A stretch of 64,000 nucleotides of DNA from an uncultured Bacilli bacterium (GTDB taxonomy: Bacteria; Bacillota_I; Bacilli_A; RF39; UBA660), in contig CAKOKR010000002.1 of the NCBI GenBank assembly GCA_934095965.1, positions 14,255 to 78,254 on the forward strand. Reading direction: 5' to 3'. The number at the start of each line of letters is the position of its first letter. Position 1 is the first letter of the stretch. Of the stretch, positions 1 to 8,268 are shown piece after piece. The notes beneath the pieces are model-generated. The model made no database searches and was not told the origin of the DNA. It saw nothing but the letters and a program-made list of their open reading frames with translations. Both the position numbers and the translations under genes were made by a program.

Positions 1-532
1 ACTAGCTGTTGCTATAACGTGGTCAGTTACTATGTTAAATGCTCCACTTACTCCAGTTATATCAAAACCTTTTAAATTATTATTAACTGTAACAAATTTC
101 AAATTATCAGAACTAGTTTCTACTATATTACCATTTTCATCTTTTACAGTTAATATAACCTCAGGTTTCTTATCAGTTGTTGTATAAGTATACGTATTAT
201 TTTTTATTATAACACCTGCAAAGTATTTACTTGATGCACTTTCTGTCTTACTTGATGCCATTAACTTTACTTTTGGATTTGTTGTAGCAGTTAAGTTACT
301 ACCACCAGTTTTAAAATTATCTGTATTTGCACTTAAAGATAATGTATTTCCTTTTGTAAATATTATTGTATCTCCACTTGCTGTTACTTCACCAGCTCCT
401 TCAACATCATCATCTATCGTCGGAGCTAAATAAGAATAAGTAAACTTACCTATTAATAAAGCTATAGTTATTAATATTAAAATAAATATTAAAACTAAAG
501 ATATTGTTCTTGCATTTATTTTTTTATTCATT
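1..532 (-). CDS. Secreted/membrane-anchored surface protein, 3' end cut by window edge
   Basis: This reading frame is open from an ATG at 532 to the window edge, so only the first 177 codons are visible. A GAGGTG ribosome site lies 6 bases before this ATG. An ATG four bases earlier is followed by a stop after three codons and is rejected. The first 10 residues are basic, followed by a long hydrophobic helix (about residues 11-28) ending in GKFTYSYLAP, then a Ser/Thr/Asn/Lys-rich extracellular region of beta-type composition with no Cys. The N-terminus resembles the signals of the two secreted proteins near 34 kb (FAYFTA, FSYASFF), so it may be the same secretion class. The function is unknown. 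Confidence 0.6.
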
Positions 533-615
533 CATCACACCTCTATCATATACTATATAAATTATTATAACATTTAATTTTACTTTAATAAAGCTTTTTT
601 ATAAAAAATCACCCA

Positions 616-644
616 TTGACAAAATATAAATAATAAAGTACAAT
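616..644 (+). promoter_or_regulatory. Sigma-A promoter of the tandem-pseudoknot RNA
   Basis: A perfect -35 box TTGACA (616-621) is followed by a 17-base spacer and the -10 box TACAAT (639-644). The expected start site is near 651. No start codon with a ribosome site follows before the terminator at 758-790, so this promoter appears to drive an RNA gene. Confidence 0.75.
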
Positions 645-650
645 GTATAT

Positions 651-790
651 GTACATGTGAATCGCTTCCGGGTGGTGCGAGCAATAAATAATCCCGAGAG
701 AGTATGTCAATCGCTTACGGATGGTGCGAGTAATAAATAATTCCGGAGGAAAATCTATAAAACTCAGTATAATCTATTGAGTTTTTATTT
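651..790 (+). ncRNA. Small structured RNA with two tandem H-type pseudoknots (unrecognised family)
   Basis: A self-contained unit of about 140 bases lies between a strong promoter and an intrinsic terminator. It holds two copies of a 37-base element with a 49-base period (661-697 and 710-746). In each, TCGC pairs with GCGA (662-665 with 677-680; 711-714 with 726-729). Four loop bases pair with a downstream strand after an A-rich linker (CGGG 669-672 with CCCG 693-696; CGGA 718-721 with TCCG 742-745). The copies differ at four positions, and two of these form a compensatory G-C to A-T change in the pseudoknot stem. The topology resembles that of preQ1-I-type pseudoknots, but the conserved preQ1 loop bases are not seen. 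It could be a trans-acting RNA, or a riboswitch acting on the terminator before the peptidase gene at 826. Confidence 0.65.
758..790 (+). terminator. Intrinsic terminator after the pseudoknot RNA
   Basis: AAACTCA (760-766) pairs with TGAGTTT (778-784), followed by a T-rich tract. It separates the RNA from the peptidase gene that starts at 826. Confidence 0.7.
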
Positions 791-825
791 AATTTCTGTT
801 AAAATAACCAATTAACGAGGGATAT

Positions 826-1887
826 ATGGAAAATTTTTGGTATAAACATGAATTAATATATTATGAAAAAGTATTAAATAGACTACTTAATGATACATCA
901 AGCAACAAAGAAAGAATTAAAGATAATCTTGATATAATAGAACAAATCTGGGAAAAAGAAAAAATAAGTTTAAATATCGAAGATATCTTACTTAAAGATT
1001 ACCTTGATTTAAGTAAAACTAAATTCTTATGGAAACCTATCGAAGAATCTGCTAGACTTGATTCATCATTTATACCAAATTTAAAAGTTAAGAAAATAGA
1101 TTTTACTAATAAAGAATTATTTGAATTAATCCATGATTTTTTTAAAAATGCAACAAATAAAGAGATATATGAATTGTTTTTAAAAATATATAACAATAAT
1201 AAAAAAAGTATTCATATCATAGATAAAGATTATTCTTATCCCGGAGATACCCTTTATATAGATTATTTCAATAAAACATATATCCAAGTATATAAAGACC
1301 ATACCTTCGAAGATTTAACAACTCTTGCTCATGAATTTGGTCATGCAATTCAATTTAATTCAAATTATAATATTAATTACTTTAAAGATTTAAATGTTTA
1401 TCTAGAAATAGTAAGTATATTTTTTGAACTATTATGTTGTGAATATTTTTATAAAAGTGAATTTAAATTAAATGCTTTAGCTAGTGAATATAGTGCTATA
1501 TATGATAATATTGAATCATGTAAAGATCTAAAAGAAGAATTTAAAATATTTAGAAAAATAAATTACTTAGAACATGAAAATAAAAATGATTTAAAAAATA
1601 AAATAAGTAAAATAGCATCAACATTACCTATAGAATATACAAAATACTTTATAGATATCTTACCCAGAGACTACTACATTTATTCATTTGCTTTTGTTGT
1701 TGCTAGTAATCTAATAAAACTATATAAAAAAGATAGAGACTTTGCCCTTCAAGTATTAAAAGAACTAATAAATATTGATTTAAAAGTTAATGCATATAAA
1801 TATTATCAAGAATTAGAAAACTTAGATTTAGTTACAACTGATGGTTTAAAAAATTTAACTAGAAATATTAAAAGAAGATGCAAGTAA
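826..1887 (+). CDS. M3-family (oligoendopeptidase F-like) zinc metallopeptidase, short form
   Basis: The protein has 353 residues. It carries HEFGH at residues 169-173, the zinc-binding signature of the M3 (thimet/PepF) peptidases. A further Glu near residue 194, in LEIVSIFFE, fits the third zinc ligand, which lies roughly 25 residues after the motif in that family. The rest is alpha-helical and there is no signal peptide, so it is probably a cytoplasmic oligopeptidase. PepF proteins are usually about 600 residues, so this one keeps mainly the catalytic half. The start has a weak GAGGG site. It is the first gene after the pseudoknot RNA and could be controlled by it. It is convergent with ffh, sharing a terminator. 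Confidence 0.7.
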   Translation: MENFWYKHELIYYEKVLNRLLNDTSSNKERIKDNLDIIEQIWEKEKISLNIEDILLKDYLDLSKTKFLWKPIEESARLDSSFIPNLKVKKIDFTNKELFELIHDFFKNATNKEIYELFLKIYNNNKKSIHIIDKDYSYPGDTLYIDYFNKTYIQVYKDHTFEDLTTLAHEFGHAIQFNSNYNINYFKDLNVYLEIVSIFFELLCCEYFYKSEFKLNALASEYSAIYDNIESCKDLKEEFKIFRKINYLEHENKNDLKNKISKIASTLPIEYTKYFIDILPRDYYIYSFAFVVASNLIKLYKKDRDFALQVLKELINIDLKVNAYKYYQELENLDLVTTDGLKNLTRNIKRRCK

Positions 1888-1902
1888 GCATCTTCTTTCT
1901 TA
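1870..1902. terminator. Bidirectional terminator between the peptidase gene and ffh
   Basis: AGAAGATGC (873-881 of the second kilobase) pairs with GCATCTTCT (1888-1896), with T-rich runs on both sides. The hairpin includes the peptidase stop codon and reaches the ffh stop codon. Confidence 0.65.
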
Positions 1903-3198
1903 AAATGGCATATTTCCATTAGACATTTTCTTCATCATGTCCTTCATCATTTCAAATTGTTTTAGTAATCTATTTACTTCTTCAACACTTCTTCCACTAC
2001 CTTTAGCTATTCTTTGTTTACGAGTTGCTTTAAGTATTTCTGGTTTTCTTCTTTCTTCAATAGTCATAGAACTTATTATAGCTTCGACATGTGCTAAATC
2101 TTTTGGATCTATTGCTACATTATTAAGCCCCATTTTTCTAGCTTGAGGTAACATTTTTAAAATATTTTCTAATGGTCCAAGCTTTTTAATTTGTTTTAAA
2201 TTAGCAAGAAAATCTTCTAAGTCATAAGTACCTTTCTTCATCTTTATTGCTTGTTTCTTTGCTTCATCTTCATCAATTACATCTTCAACCTTATTAACTA
2301 TTTCTAAAATATCCCCCATATCTAGAATACGTTCAGCCATTCTTTCTGGATAAAATTCACTTAAACCATCCATTTTTTCACTAGTACCAACAAACTTAAT
2401 AGGTATATGAGTTAAATGTCTTACTGATAAGGCAACTCCACCCTTTGTATTACCATCTAACTTAGTTAAAATACAACCTGTTAAATCCAAAGCTTCATTA
2501 AATCCAGTGATTACATTAATTGCATCTTGCCCCATTGATCCATCAATGACTAATATTTTTTCATCTATCTTAAAGTTACTTGCTATATCTTTTAATTCTT
2601 GCATTAAATCTTCATCAATTTGAAGTCTACCTGCAGTATCTATAATTACATAATCATTTTTATTAATTTTTGCTTCTTCCATTGCTGCAGCAACAATTTC
2701 TAAAACAGAACCTTCACTACTAAAAACTGGTATATTTAATTCCTTACCAATTGTTTTTAATTGTTCAATTGCTGCAGGTCTATAAATATCTCCTGCTACA
2801 AGTAATGGCTTTTTATTATATTTTTTTCTTAAATAATTAGCAAGCTTTCCTGCAGTTGTAGTTTTACCACTACCTTGTAAACCAACAAGCATTAAAACTG
2901 TGGGATTACCTCCGACTTCAAGTGGAACATAATCACCTCCAAGTAAAGAAACTAATTCATCCTTAACAATTTTTAAAAATACTTCATCTGGTTTTAAGCT
3001 TTTTGAAACTTCAGCATCTAATGCTTTTGTTTTTACATCACTTACAAATTCTTTAACAACTTGATAGTTTACATCAGCTTCAAGTAAAGCTATTCTTATT
3101 TCCCTTACAGCATCGCCGATATTTTCTTCAGTAATCTTACCCATTCCTTTTATATTCTTTAAAGCATTGCTTATTCTATCTCCCATGTATTCAAACAT
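1900..3198 (-). CDS. ffh: Signal recognition particle GTPase Ffh
   Basis: This is the protein part of the signal recognition particle. It binds SRP RNA and nascent signal sequences and targets ribosomes to FtsY at the membrane. The N-domain helices (about 1-85) are followed by the G-domain with GLQGSGKTTTAGKLA as P-loop, DTAGR, and TKLDG as the specificity motif. The C-terminal Met-rich M-domain starts near residue 300 and ends MMKDMMKKMSNGNMPF. At about 432 residues the length is normal. An in-frame GTG three codons earlier (3207) sits only one base from the AAGGA site, whereas the ATG at 3198 has the better spacing of about 10. The SRP RNA gene is not visible in this window. Confidence 0.97.
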   Translation of the reverse strand: MFEYMGDRISNALKNIKGMGKITEENIGDAVREIRIALLEADVNYQVVKEFVSDVKTKALDAEVSKSLKPDEVFLKIVKDELVSLLGGDYVPLEVGGNPTVLMLVGLQGSGKTTTAGKLANYLRKKYNKKPLLVAGDIYRPAAIEQLKTIGKELNIPVFSSEGSVLEIVAAAMEEAKINKNDYVIIDTAGRLQIDEDLMQELKDIASNFKIDEKILVIDGSMGQDAINVITGFNEALDLTGCILTKLDGNTKGGVALSVRHLTHIPIKFVGTSEKMDGLSEFYPERMAERILDMGDILEIVNKVEDVIDEDEAKKQAIKMKKGTYDLEDFLANLKQIKKLGPLENILKMLPQARKMGLNNVAIDPKDLAHVEAIISSMTIEERRKPEILKATRKQRIAKGSGRSVEEVNRLLKQFEMMKDMMKKMSNGNMPF

Positions 3199-3315
3199 TT
3201 TTATCACATCCTTGCATACAAAAATATTACTATAATTTTAAATTAAAATCAACAATTTTTCCGTTTTTCTAAGAAATTCGGTGGAAAAACTATACATTTT
3301 CACTATGAATATCAT

Positions 3316-3344
3316 TTTACAAGTAATTACATTCATGATATAAT
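3316..3344 (+). promoter_or_regulatory. Promoter of the VanY-type carboxypeptidase gene
   Basis: TTTACA (3316-3321), a 17-base spacer and TATAAT (3339-3344). An ATG at 3349 lies at the expected start site of transcription and cannot carry a ribosome site. This supports initiation at 3361, which has GGTGAT in front of it. Confidence 0.65.
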
Positions 3345-3360
3345 TTTAATGGTGATACTA

Positions 3361-4455
3361 ATGAAAAAAAGAAAGAAAATAAAAAAAGGTCCAATTAAAT
3401 TTATAGCACTACTTCTTATTATAAGTGGAACTTCATATGTCATTTTAAATAAAAATGAAAAGGCAGAAAAAGTTTCTAGTGAAGTAGATAAATTAATGGC
3501 TAAAGAAAATATAAGTAAAGAATATTATTCAAAAACTTTAGAGTATGTCTTACTTAATAATATATATAATGAAGCATATTTAAATGAATATAAAGATATT
3601 CTATTTAATAAAGAAAGCAATTTTGAAACTGTCTTAACTAGCTTTCTTCCAAAAGGATATACTGGAAAAGAAATAAATTATATATTAAAACTAAGTGATA
3701 AAAATATTGAAAAATTAAAAAATAAAGATTATGTTGATATAAGTAAATATTATGAATTTAAAAATTTTAATGTAGATAATATAGATAGATATAATAAATA
3801 TAAAGAAAATAATAAAGATATCAATTATCAAGATGTTGTAACCAGAGTAAATTTAAAACTAGATTTGCCGGTGTATACTGATACAACTGAAGTTGAAAAT
3901 CCAAATGATTATTTAGTGTTGGTAAATAAATATAATCATCTACCCAAAAACTATAAACCTAGTGATTTAGATTATTTAGATGGAGCTTATGGAAATCAAG
4001 TACCTGTTAGAAAGGTTATTAAAGAACCATTTTTAAAACTTCAAAGTGCAGCGAAAAAAGAAATTAATATAAATATTATGCCTACTACCGCATACCGTGG
4101 TGAAGAATTTCAAAGGACATTATATAACAATTATGTAAATAAAGAAGGTGTTGAAAAAGCTGATACTTATTCTGCTAGACCAAGTTATTCTGAACATCAA
4201 ACCGGATTATCAATTGATTTAAAAAATACTGCCCTAACTAATATTAGATTTACTGATGAAAACTATGAATGGTTACATAATAATGTATATAAATATGGGT
4301 TTATTATTAGGTTTCCCAAAAATAAAGAAGATATAACATTGTATCAATTTGAAAATTGGCACATTAGATATGTTGGGAATGAAGCTGCGAAAATAATTTA
4401 TGAAAATAATTTAACACTTGAAGAATATATTGATTTGTATATAACAAAATACTAA
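3361..4455 (+). CDS. D-alanyl-D-alanine carboxypeptidase, VanY/M15B family, membrane-anchored
   Basis: The enzyme would trim the terminal D-Ala from peptidoglycan stem peptides outside the cell. Residues 1-14 are strongly basic and are followed by one hydrophobic segment (about 15-30), a signal anchor. A linker of about 170 residues leads to the catalytic domain. That domain shows SEHQTGLSIDL, the M15 S-x-H-x(2)-G-x(3)-D zinc motif, and ENWHIRYVG with the last His ligand. The 364-residue length is longer than minimal VanY because of the linker. I chose the ATG at 3361 because the upstream ATG at 3349 overlaps the transcription start. There are no van resistance genes nearby, so it is probably housekeeping. 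Confidence 0.85.
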   Translation: MKKRKKIKKGPIKFIALLLIISGTSYVILNKNEKAEKVSSEVDKLMAKENISKEYYSKTLEYVLLNNIYNEAYLNEYKDILFNKESNFETVLTSFLPKGYTGKEINYILKLSDKNIEKLKNKDYVDISKYYEFKNFNVDNIDRYNKYKENNKDINYQDVVTRVNLKLDLPVYTDTTEVENPNDYLVLVNKYNHLPKNYKPSDLDYLDGAYGNQVPVRKVIKEPFLKLQSAAKKEININIMPTTAYRGEEFQRTLYNNYVNKEGVEKADTYSARPSYSEHQTGLSIDLKNTALTNIRFTDENYEWLHNNVYKYGFIIRFPKNKEDITLYQFENWHIRYVGNEAAKIIYENNLTLEEYIDLYITKY

Positions 4456-4482
4456 AAAGACTGAATTACTCAGTCTTTTTTA
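4456..4482 (+). terminator. Terminator of the carboxypeptidase gene
   Basis: AAGACTGA pairs with TCAGTCTT around a 5-base loop, followed by TTTTTT. It starts right after the stop codon. Confidence 0.8.
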
Positions 4483-4497
4483 TTGTGAAGGAGTTAA

Positions 4498-5370
4498 TTA
4501 TTTGTTTTTTAATTCTATTTCTTTGATTTGTTCTACAGATAAACCGGTGATTTTTTCGATTGTTTTTATTGGAATGTTTTCTTTTAGTGAGTTGATAACA
4601 ACTTCTTTCTGGTTTTCTGCAATACCTTTTTTTTCACCTTTTTTCATTGCTATTTTTTGTAGAGTATTCTTTTCTAGAGTTTCTTCTTCTTCGGGTGAAA
4701 TATCATACACAAATTTTTTATCACTATTTAATGTTTTCAATTTATCAACACTCTCCTTGATACTAGAAAGATTCATCTCTTTGGAATATTTATCTAATTC
4801 ATCTTCATCTTTTATTCCTATCATTGTCAAAAGAGGTTTCTTTCTAACGTTTTTCATGTCTTTATCATACCAAAATTTTGCAAACTTTTCAACATTGATT
4901 TCATAATATTTGAACCTTTCATCAAGTTCTTTCTTATTTTTTTCATCATAAAGAGTGTATTGTGCAATAGGTGGATCTTTTTTTGATGCTCTATAGTTTA
5001 GTGATATGTGTATGAATTCTGAATCAATATCATAAGATTTCCCTTTAATAATATGCTGACTACAGAATGCAAAGTAGTAGTTTAAATTTCTTATTCTGGT
5101 TACATCATTAAAAGATGAATTTAATTCAATATTAATTTTTTTACCACTTACTTCAACAATTAAATCTAGTCTTTTACTTCGTTCGTTTTTATTACGTGCA
5201 CTTAATTCAACAGGAATAAAACCTATAATTTTATCAATTTTGATATCAAGACATTCACTTAATAGCTCCTTAAGAAGTTTTTTACTCTTTTCATCATCTG
5301 CACCGAATATTGCTTTAAACATCTTATCGATATTAAATGCATAAAATGTTTTTGTTTCATTGGTTAACAC
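4498..5370 (-). CDS. Rpn-type PD-(D/E)XK nuclease (putative transposase family)
   Basis: The protein belongs to the Rpn/PDDEXK_2 family of recombination-promoting nucleases, often annotated as transposases. The core shows RLDLIVEV followed by KINIELN, giving the Asp and the E-x-N pair of the nuclease fold; this family often has Gln or Asn where others have Lys. The C-terminus has an EKKG-rich linker and a last helix, LSVEQIKEIEL, typical of the family. The AAGGAG site at 5380-5385 has 9-base spacing to the GTG at 5370. An ATG at 5379 directly abuts the site and a GTG at 5388 precedes it. No terminal inverted repeats or target duplications are visible, so it is not a recognisable insertion sequence. 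Confidence 0.75.
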   Translation of the reverse strand: MLTNETKTFYAFNIDKMFKAIFGADDEKSKKLLKELLSECLDIKIDKIIGFIPVELSARNKNERSKRLDLIVEVSGKKINIELNSSFNDVTRIRNLNYYFAFCSQHIIKGKSYDIDSEFIHISLNYRASKKDPPIAQYTLYDEKNKKELDERFKYYEINVEKFAKFWYDKDMKNVRKKPLLTMIGIKDEDELDKYSKEMNLSSIKESVDKLKTLNSDKKFVYDISPEEEETLEKNTLQKIAMKKGEKKGIAENQKEVVINSLKENIPIKTIEKITGLSVEQIKEIELKNK

Positions 5371-5503
5371 ATAGATCATCTCCTTCACGAGAAATTATTC
5401 TAAGTGTGTATCAAGAAAAAATCAAGAAAAATCGTACGCCAAATTTCGACATAAATCGGGATATTTGCTTGTTTTCCCCTGTAATTCTGAGAAATCTAAT
5501 TTT

Positions 5504-5545
5504 CAAAAAAAAGAGCTAAATAGAATTTAAAAATATCTATTTAGC
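5504..5545 (-). terminator. Terminator of the spoIIGA-sigE operon
   Basis: A perfect 10-base inverted repeat, GCTAAATAGA with TCTATTTAGC (515-524 and 536-545 of the sixth kilobase), is followed on the minus strand by TCTTTTTTTT. On the plus strand it is followed by ATCTTTTT, so it may work in both directions. Confidence 0.75.
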
Positions 5546-5675
5546 ATCTTTTTAAGTGAATTGATACCAATATCACATACCCTTTTTTATAAGCTCCCCC
5601 ACTAGCTTAATTTAATTATATAGCCTTTACTTTCACTTTGCAATATATTGACATATATTTTTCAATTAATTGACA

Positions 5676-6359
5676 CTACTTTACTAATTCTTGTTTTAGC
5701 TTTCTAACAACTTTTTTTTCAATTCTTGAAATATATGACTGACTAATACCAAGCATTTCAGCAACTTCTTTCTGCGTATATTCATTTTTATTATTAAGTC
5801 CATACCTTAAAGTCATTATTTCTTTATCTCTATCAGGTAAATTTAGGATTTCTTTACTTAATAATTCCTTATTAACTTTTTCTTCATATTCTTGTTCAAT
5901 CATATCTTCATCTGTGCCAAGTATATCTTCAAGATGCAATTCATTGCCAGATTCATCATAATTTAGAGCATCATCCAAAGAAACTTCACATCTTTTCTTC
6001 TTATTTTTCCTAAGAAACATAAGTATTTCATTTGAAATACAACGTGATGCATAAGTTGCAAGCTTTATATTTTTATCAATCTTATAAGTATTAATTCCTT
6101 TGATTAAACCAATTGAACCAATACTTACTAAGTCTTCAATATCATATGTAGTATTCTCATACTTTTTAGCAAGAAATACAACAAGTCTTAAATTATGTTC
6201 AATCAAAATATTTCTAGCATCAACATCGCCTTCTTTAGCGCGTATTAAATATTTTAATTCTTCATCTTTATCTAAAGGTGGTGGTAACTTATCAGTTGCT
6301 CCAACAAAAAATACTTCACTATACTTTTCTCTTAACCATCTAATTAATCTTTTAAACAT
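5676..6359 (-). CDS. sigE: RNA polymerase sporulation sigma factor pro-Sigma-E
   Basis: Sigma-E directs mother-cell transcription after asymmetric division. The first roughly 20 residues are an amphipathic basic pro-sequence, followed by VFFVGATDKLPPPL, which matches the processing region of Bacillus pro-Sigma-E (VYYIGGSEALPPPL). Region 2 has NLRLVVFLAKKYENT and ATYASRCISNEILM. Region 4 has the helix-turn-helix QKEVAEMLGISQSYISRIEKK. The length (227) is normal. The start overlaps the end of spoIIGA by 16 bases, implying translational coupling with its processing protease. The usual next gene, sigG, is absent here. Confidence 0.95.
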   Translation of the reverse strand: MFKRLIRWLREKYSEVFFVGATDKLPPPLDKDEELKYLIRAKEGDVDARNILIEHNLRLVVFLAKKYENTTYDIEDLVSIGSIGLIKGINTYKIDKNIKLATYASRCISNEILMFLRKNKKKRCEVSLDDALNYDESGNELHLEDILGTDEDMIEQEYEEKVNKELLSKEILNLPDRDKEIMTLRYGLNNKNEYTQKEVAEMLGISQSYISRIEKKVVRKLKQELVK

Positions 6360-7120
6360 ATATCCTCCAATATTTTATAATTTAATAAACACTGTGATTC
6401 ACCTAAGTTAAATTCATCATTACTAATACCAACCAAATAATTAGTAAGTATTATATCATTTACTTTAATATATTTTATTTTAAAACATTCAATCAACCCT
6501 TTCTTATTTAAAGCTTTATAGCTAACATACATAGGACTTCTTATATTAATTAAATTAGCAAGTATTTTCCTAGATAAAATAATTACATATTTACCAGTAA
6601 CAGGATCTCTTAATTTATTTCCCGTATCAACAAATCCACTACAACTAAATACCTTTCCATTACAAAAACAAATACTTACACTTAGATTATAATTATATGT
6701 ACTAGCAAATTTTTTATGCTCTTTATAATAAAGATACAATACAAGTGGTGCCACAAATAAAAGTGCTAAATAATTAACACTAAATTTATCTGTTTGAAAC
6801 TCTATATTTAAAAAATATAAAAAACCTCCAAGTATTACACTACACATATAAAGATACATCATATTATTTATAAAACTTTTTACACTTTTAAACCCAAAAC
6901 CTATTATAATCATACCGACACTAAATAATATTTTAAGTAAAAATAATAGAATTTTATTTATCGGTATAAATAGTATTATTATACTTATAGTTCCAAACAA
7001 ACTAGATCCAATTAACCTATACAATTTTGCATGTCTTTTTAGTGTTACATCCACACACATAAGTAATAATAAATCATAACAAAAATTAATTACAATAACC
7101 AAATCTAAATATATTTTCAT
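6344..7120 (-). CDS. spoIIGA: Sporulation sigma-E factor processing peptidase SpoIIGA
   Basis: This is the membrane aspartic protease that removes the pro-sequence of Sigma-E after a signal from the forespore. The N-terminal half holds about five hydrophobic helices. The C-terminal cytoplasmic half holds GFVDTGNKLRDPVTGK, the DTGN-L-DP aspartic protease motif of the family. At 258 residues it is slightly shorter than the roughly 300 of Bacillus. It lies between ftsZ and sigE as in Bacilli. A GGTGGG ribosome site precedes the ATG, and a TGTCGAA sequence (7173-7179) in the upstream gap could be a Spo0A site. Confidence 0.92.
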   Translation of the reverse strand: MKIYLDLVIVINFCYDLLLLMCVDVTLKRHAKLYRLIGSSLFGTISIIILFIPINKILLFLLKILFSVGMIIIGFGFKSVKSFINNMMYLYMCSVILGGFLYFLNIEFQTDKFSVNYLALLFVAPLVLYLYYKEHKKFASTYNYNLSVSICFCNGKVFSCSGFVDTGNKLRDPVTGKYVIILSRKILANLINIRSPMYVSYKALNKKGLIECFKIKYIKVNDIILTNYLVGISNDEFNLGESQCLLNYKILEDICLKD

Positions 7121-7142
7121 TATCCCACCAGTTTAATTATAC

Positions 7143-7171
7143 TAAAAAAAGCAACAGTAATTTGTTGCTTT
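7143..7171 (-). terminator. Terminator after ftsZ
   Basis: On the minus strand AAAGCAACA pairs with TGTTGCTTT and is followed by TTTTT. It separates ftsA-ftsZ from spoIIGA-sigE. Confidence 0.75.
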
Positions 7172-7172
7172 A

Positions 7173-7179
7173 TGTCGAA
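7173..7179 (+). promoter_or_regulatory. Candidate Spo0A box upstream of spoIIGA
   Basis: The sequence is an exact TGTCGAA, the core 0A box, in the gap between ftsZ and spoIIGA, about 53 bases before the spoIIGA start. The spoIIG operon is a known Spo0A target in Bacillus. A 7-base word occurs several times by chance in a window this long, so position is the main support. Confidence 0.35.
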
Positions 7180-7191
7180 TGCTTTTAATTT

Positions 7192-8253
7192 TTAATAATT
7201 GTCGCTTCTTAAGAATGGTGGAATTTCATATTCATCATCAACTTCTGGTGTACTTCTTCTTTTTTGAACATGAACATCATCATTAAATAATGCTTCATCA
7301 CCAACATCTTTATCAAAACCTGTAGCTATAACAGTAACAATAACTTCATCAGTTAAATTATCATTTTTAATTGCCCCGAAGATAATATTTACATCTGAAT
7401 TAGCTGCTTCTCTGACAGTTTCAACAGCATCTTCAATTTCAAATAATGTAAGATTTTTTCCACCAGTTACATTGACAATAGCATTTGTTGCTCCTTCAAT
7501 AGTTGCTTCCAAAAGTGAATTAGATACCGCTTGTCTAGCAGCTTCAATCGCTCTATTTTCACCAGCATTACATCCGATACCAATAATTGCAGTACCGCTT
7601 TTTTCCATAACAGTTTTAACATCTGCAAAGTCAAGGTTAATAACTCCAGTAACAGCAATTAAATCTGATATTGATTGAACACCTCTATGTAATACATTAT
7701 CCACTTCTTTAAATGCATCATCAAAACTTGTTGTTTTATCAATTAAATCTCTTAATCTATCATTAGGTATAATAATTAATGTATCAACATGTCCTTTTAG
7801 TTCTTCCAAACCAACTAAGGCATTTTCCATTCTCTTTTTACCTTCAAATCTAAAAGGTTTAGTAACAATACCAACAGTTAAAGCTCCCATTTCTTGAGCA
7901 ATTTCTGCAATAATTGGAGCAGCTCCAGTACCAGTTCCACCACCTAAACCACAAGCAACAAATACCATATCTGCTCCTTGTAATGCTTCTTCTAATTCAT
8001 TTTTACTTTCAAGTGCTGCAGCTCTACCAACTTCAGGATTTGCTCCAGCTCCTCTACCACCAGTAATATTCTTACCAATTTGAATTTTATTTTGACATAA
8101 TGAAGAATTTAATACTTGTAAATCAGTATTAACTACATAAAATTCTACACTTTTAACTCCTTCATCAATCATTCTGTTAACGGCATTGCATCCGCCACCA
8201 CCTACGCCAATTACTTTTATCTTGGCAATTTGATCCATCTGTAATCCATTCAT
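7192..8253 (-). CDS. ftsZ: Cell division GTPase FtsZ
   Basis: This is the tubulin-like protein that forms the division ring at midcell, or near the pole in sporulation. It has the N-terminal [13 protein letters not shown] loop, the tubulin signature [10 protein letters not shown], and NLDFADV of the T7/GTPase-contact region. The C-terminal conserved peptide is [11 protein letters not shown], which binds FtsA and EzrA. The linker is very short, giving 353 residues compared with about 380 in Bacillus. It follows ftsA by 15 bases and they form one operon ended by the hairpin at 7143-7171. Confidence 0.98.
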   Translation of the reverse strand: MNGLQMDQIAKIKVIGVGGGGCNAVNRMIDEGVKSVEFYVVNTDLQVLNSSLCQNKIQIGKNITGGRGAGANPEVGRAAALESKNELEEALQGADMVFVACGLGGGTGTGAAPIIAEIAQEMGALTVGIVTKPFRFEGKKRMENALVGLEELKGHVDTLIIIPNDRLRDLIDKTTSFDDAFKEVDNVLHRGVQSISDLIAVTGVINLDFADVKTVMEKSGTAIIGIGCNAGENRAIEAARQAVSNSLLEATIEGATNAIVNVTGGKNLTLFEIEDAVETVREAANSDVNIIFGAIKNDNLTDEVIVTVIATGFDKDVGDEALFNDDVHVQKRRSTPEVDDEYEIPPFLRSDNY

Positions 8254-8268
8254 ATTCTCATTCTCCCT

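Noticed and set aside
661..746. Reading the tandem element as a preQ1 riboswitch or the TwoAYGGAY motif
   Set aside because: The pseudoknot topology is similar to preQ1-I but the conserved loop bases are absent; only one of the two loops fits AYGGAY, so no family name is assigned.
4498..5388. The Rpn-type gene as a complete insertion sequence
   Set aside because: No terminal inverted repeats or target duplication are seen on either side; the hairpin at 5504-5545 is explained as the sigE terminator.
5445..5451. A minus-strand TGTCGAA before the Rpn-type gene as a Spo0A box
   Set aside because: This 7-base word is expected several times by chance, and the gene has no known link to sporulation. 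The same applies to 63221-63227.
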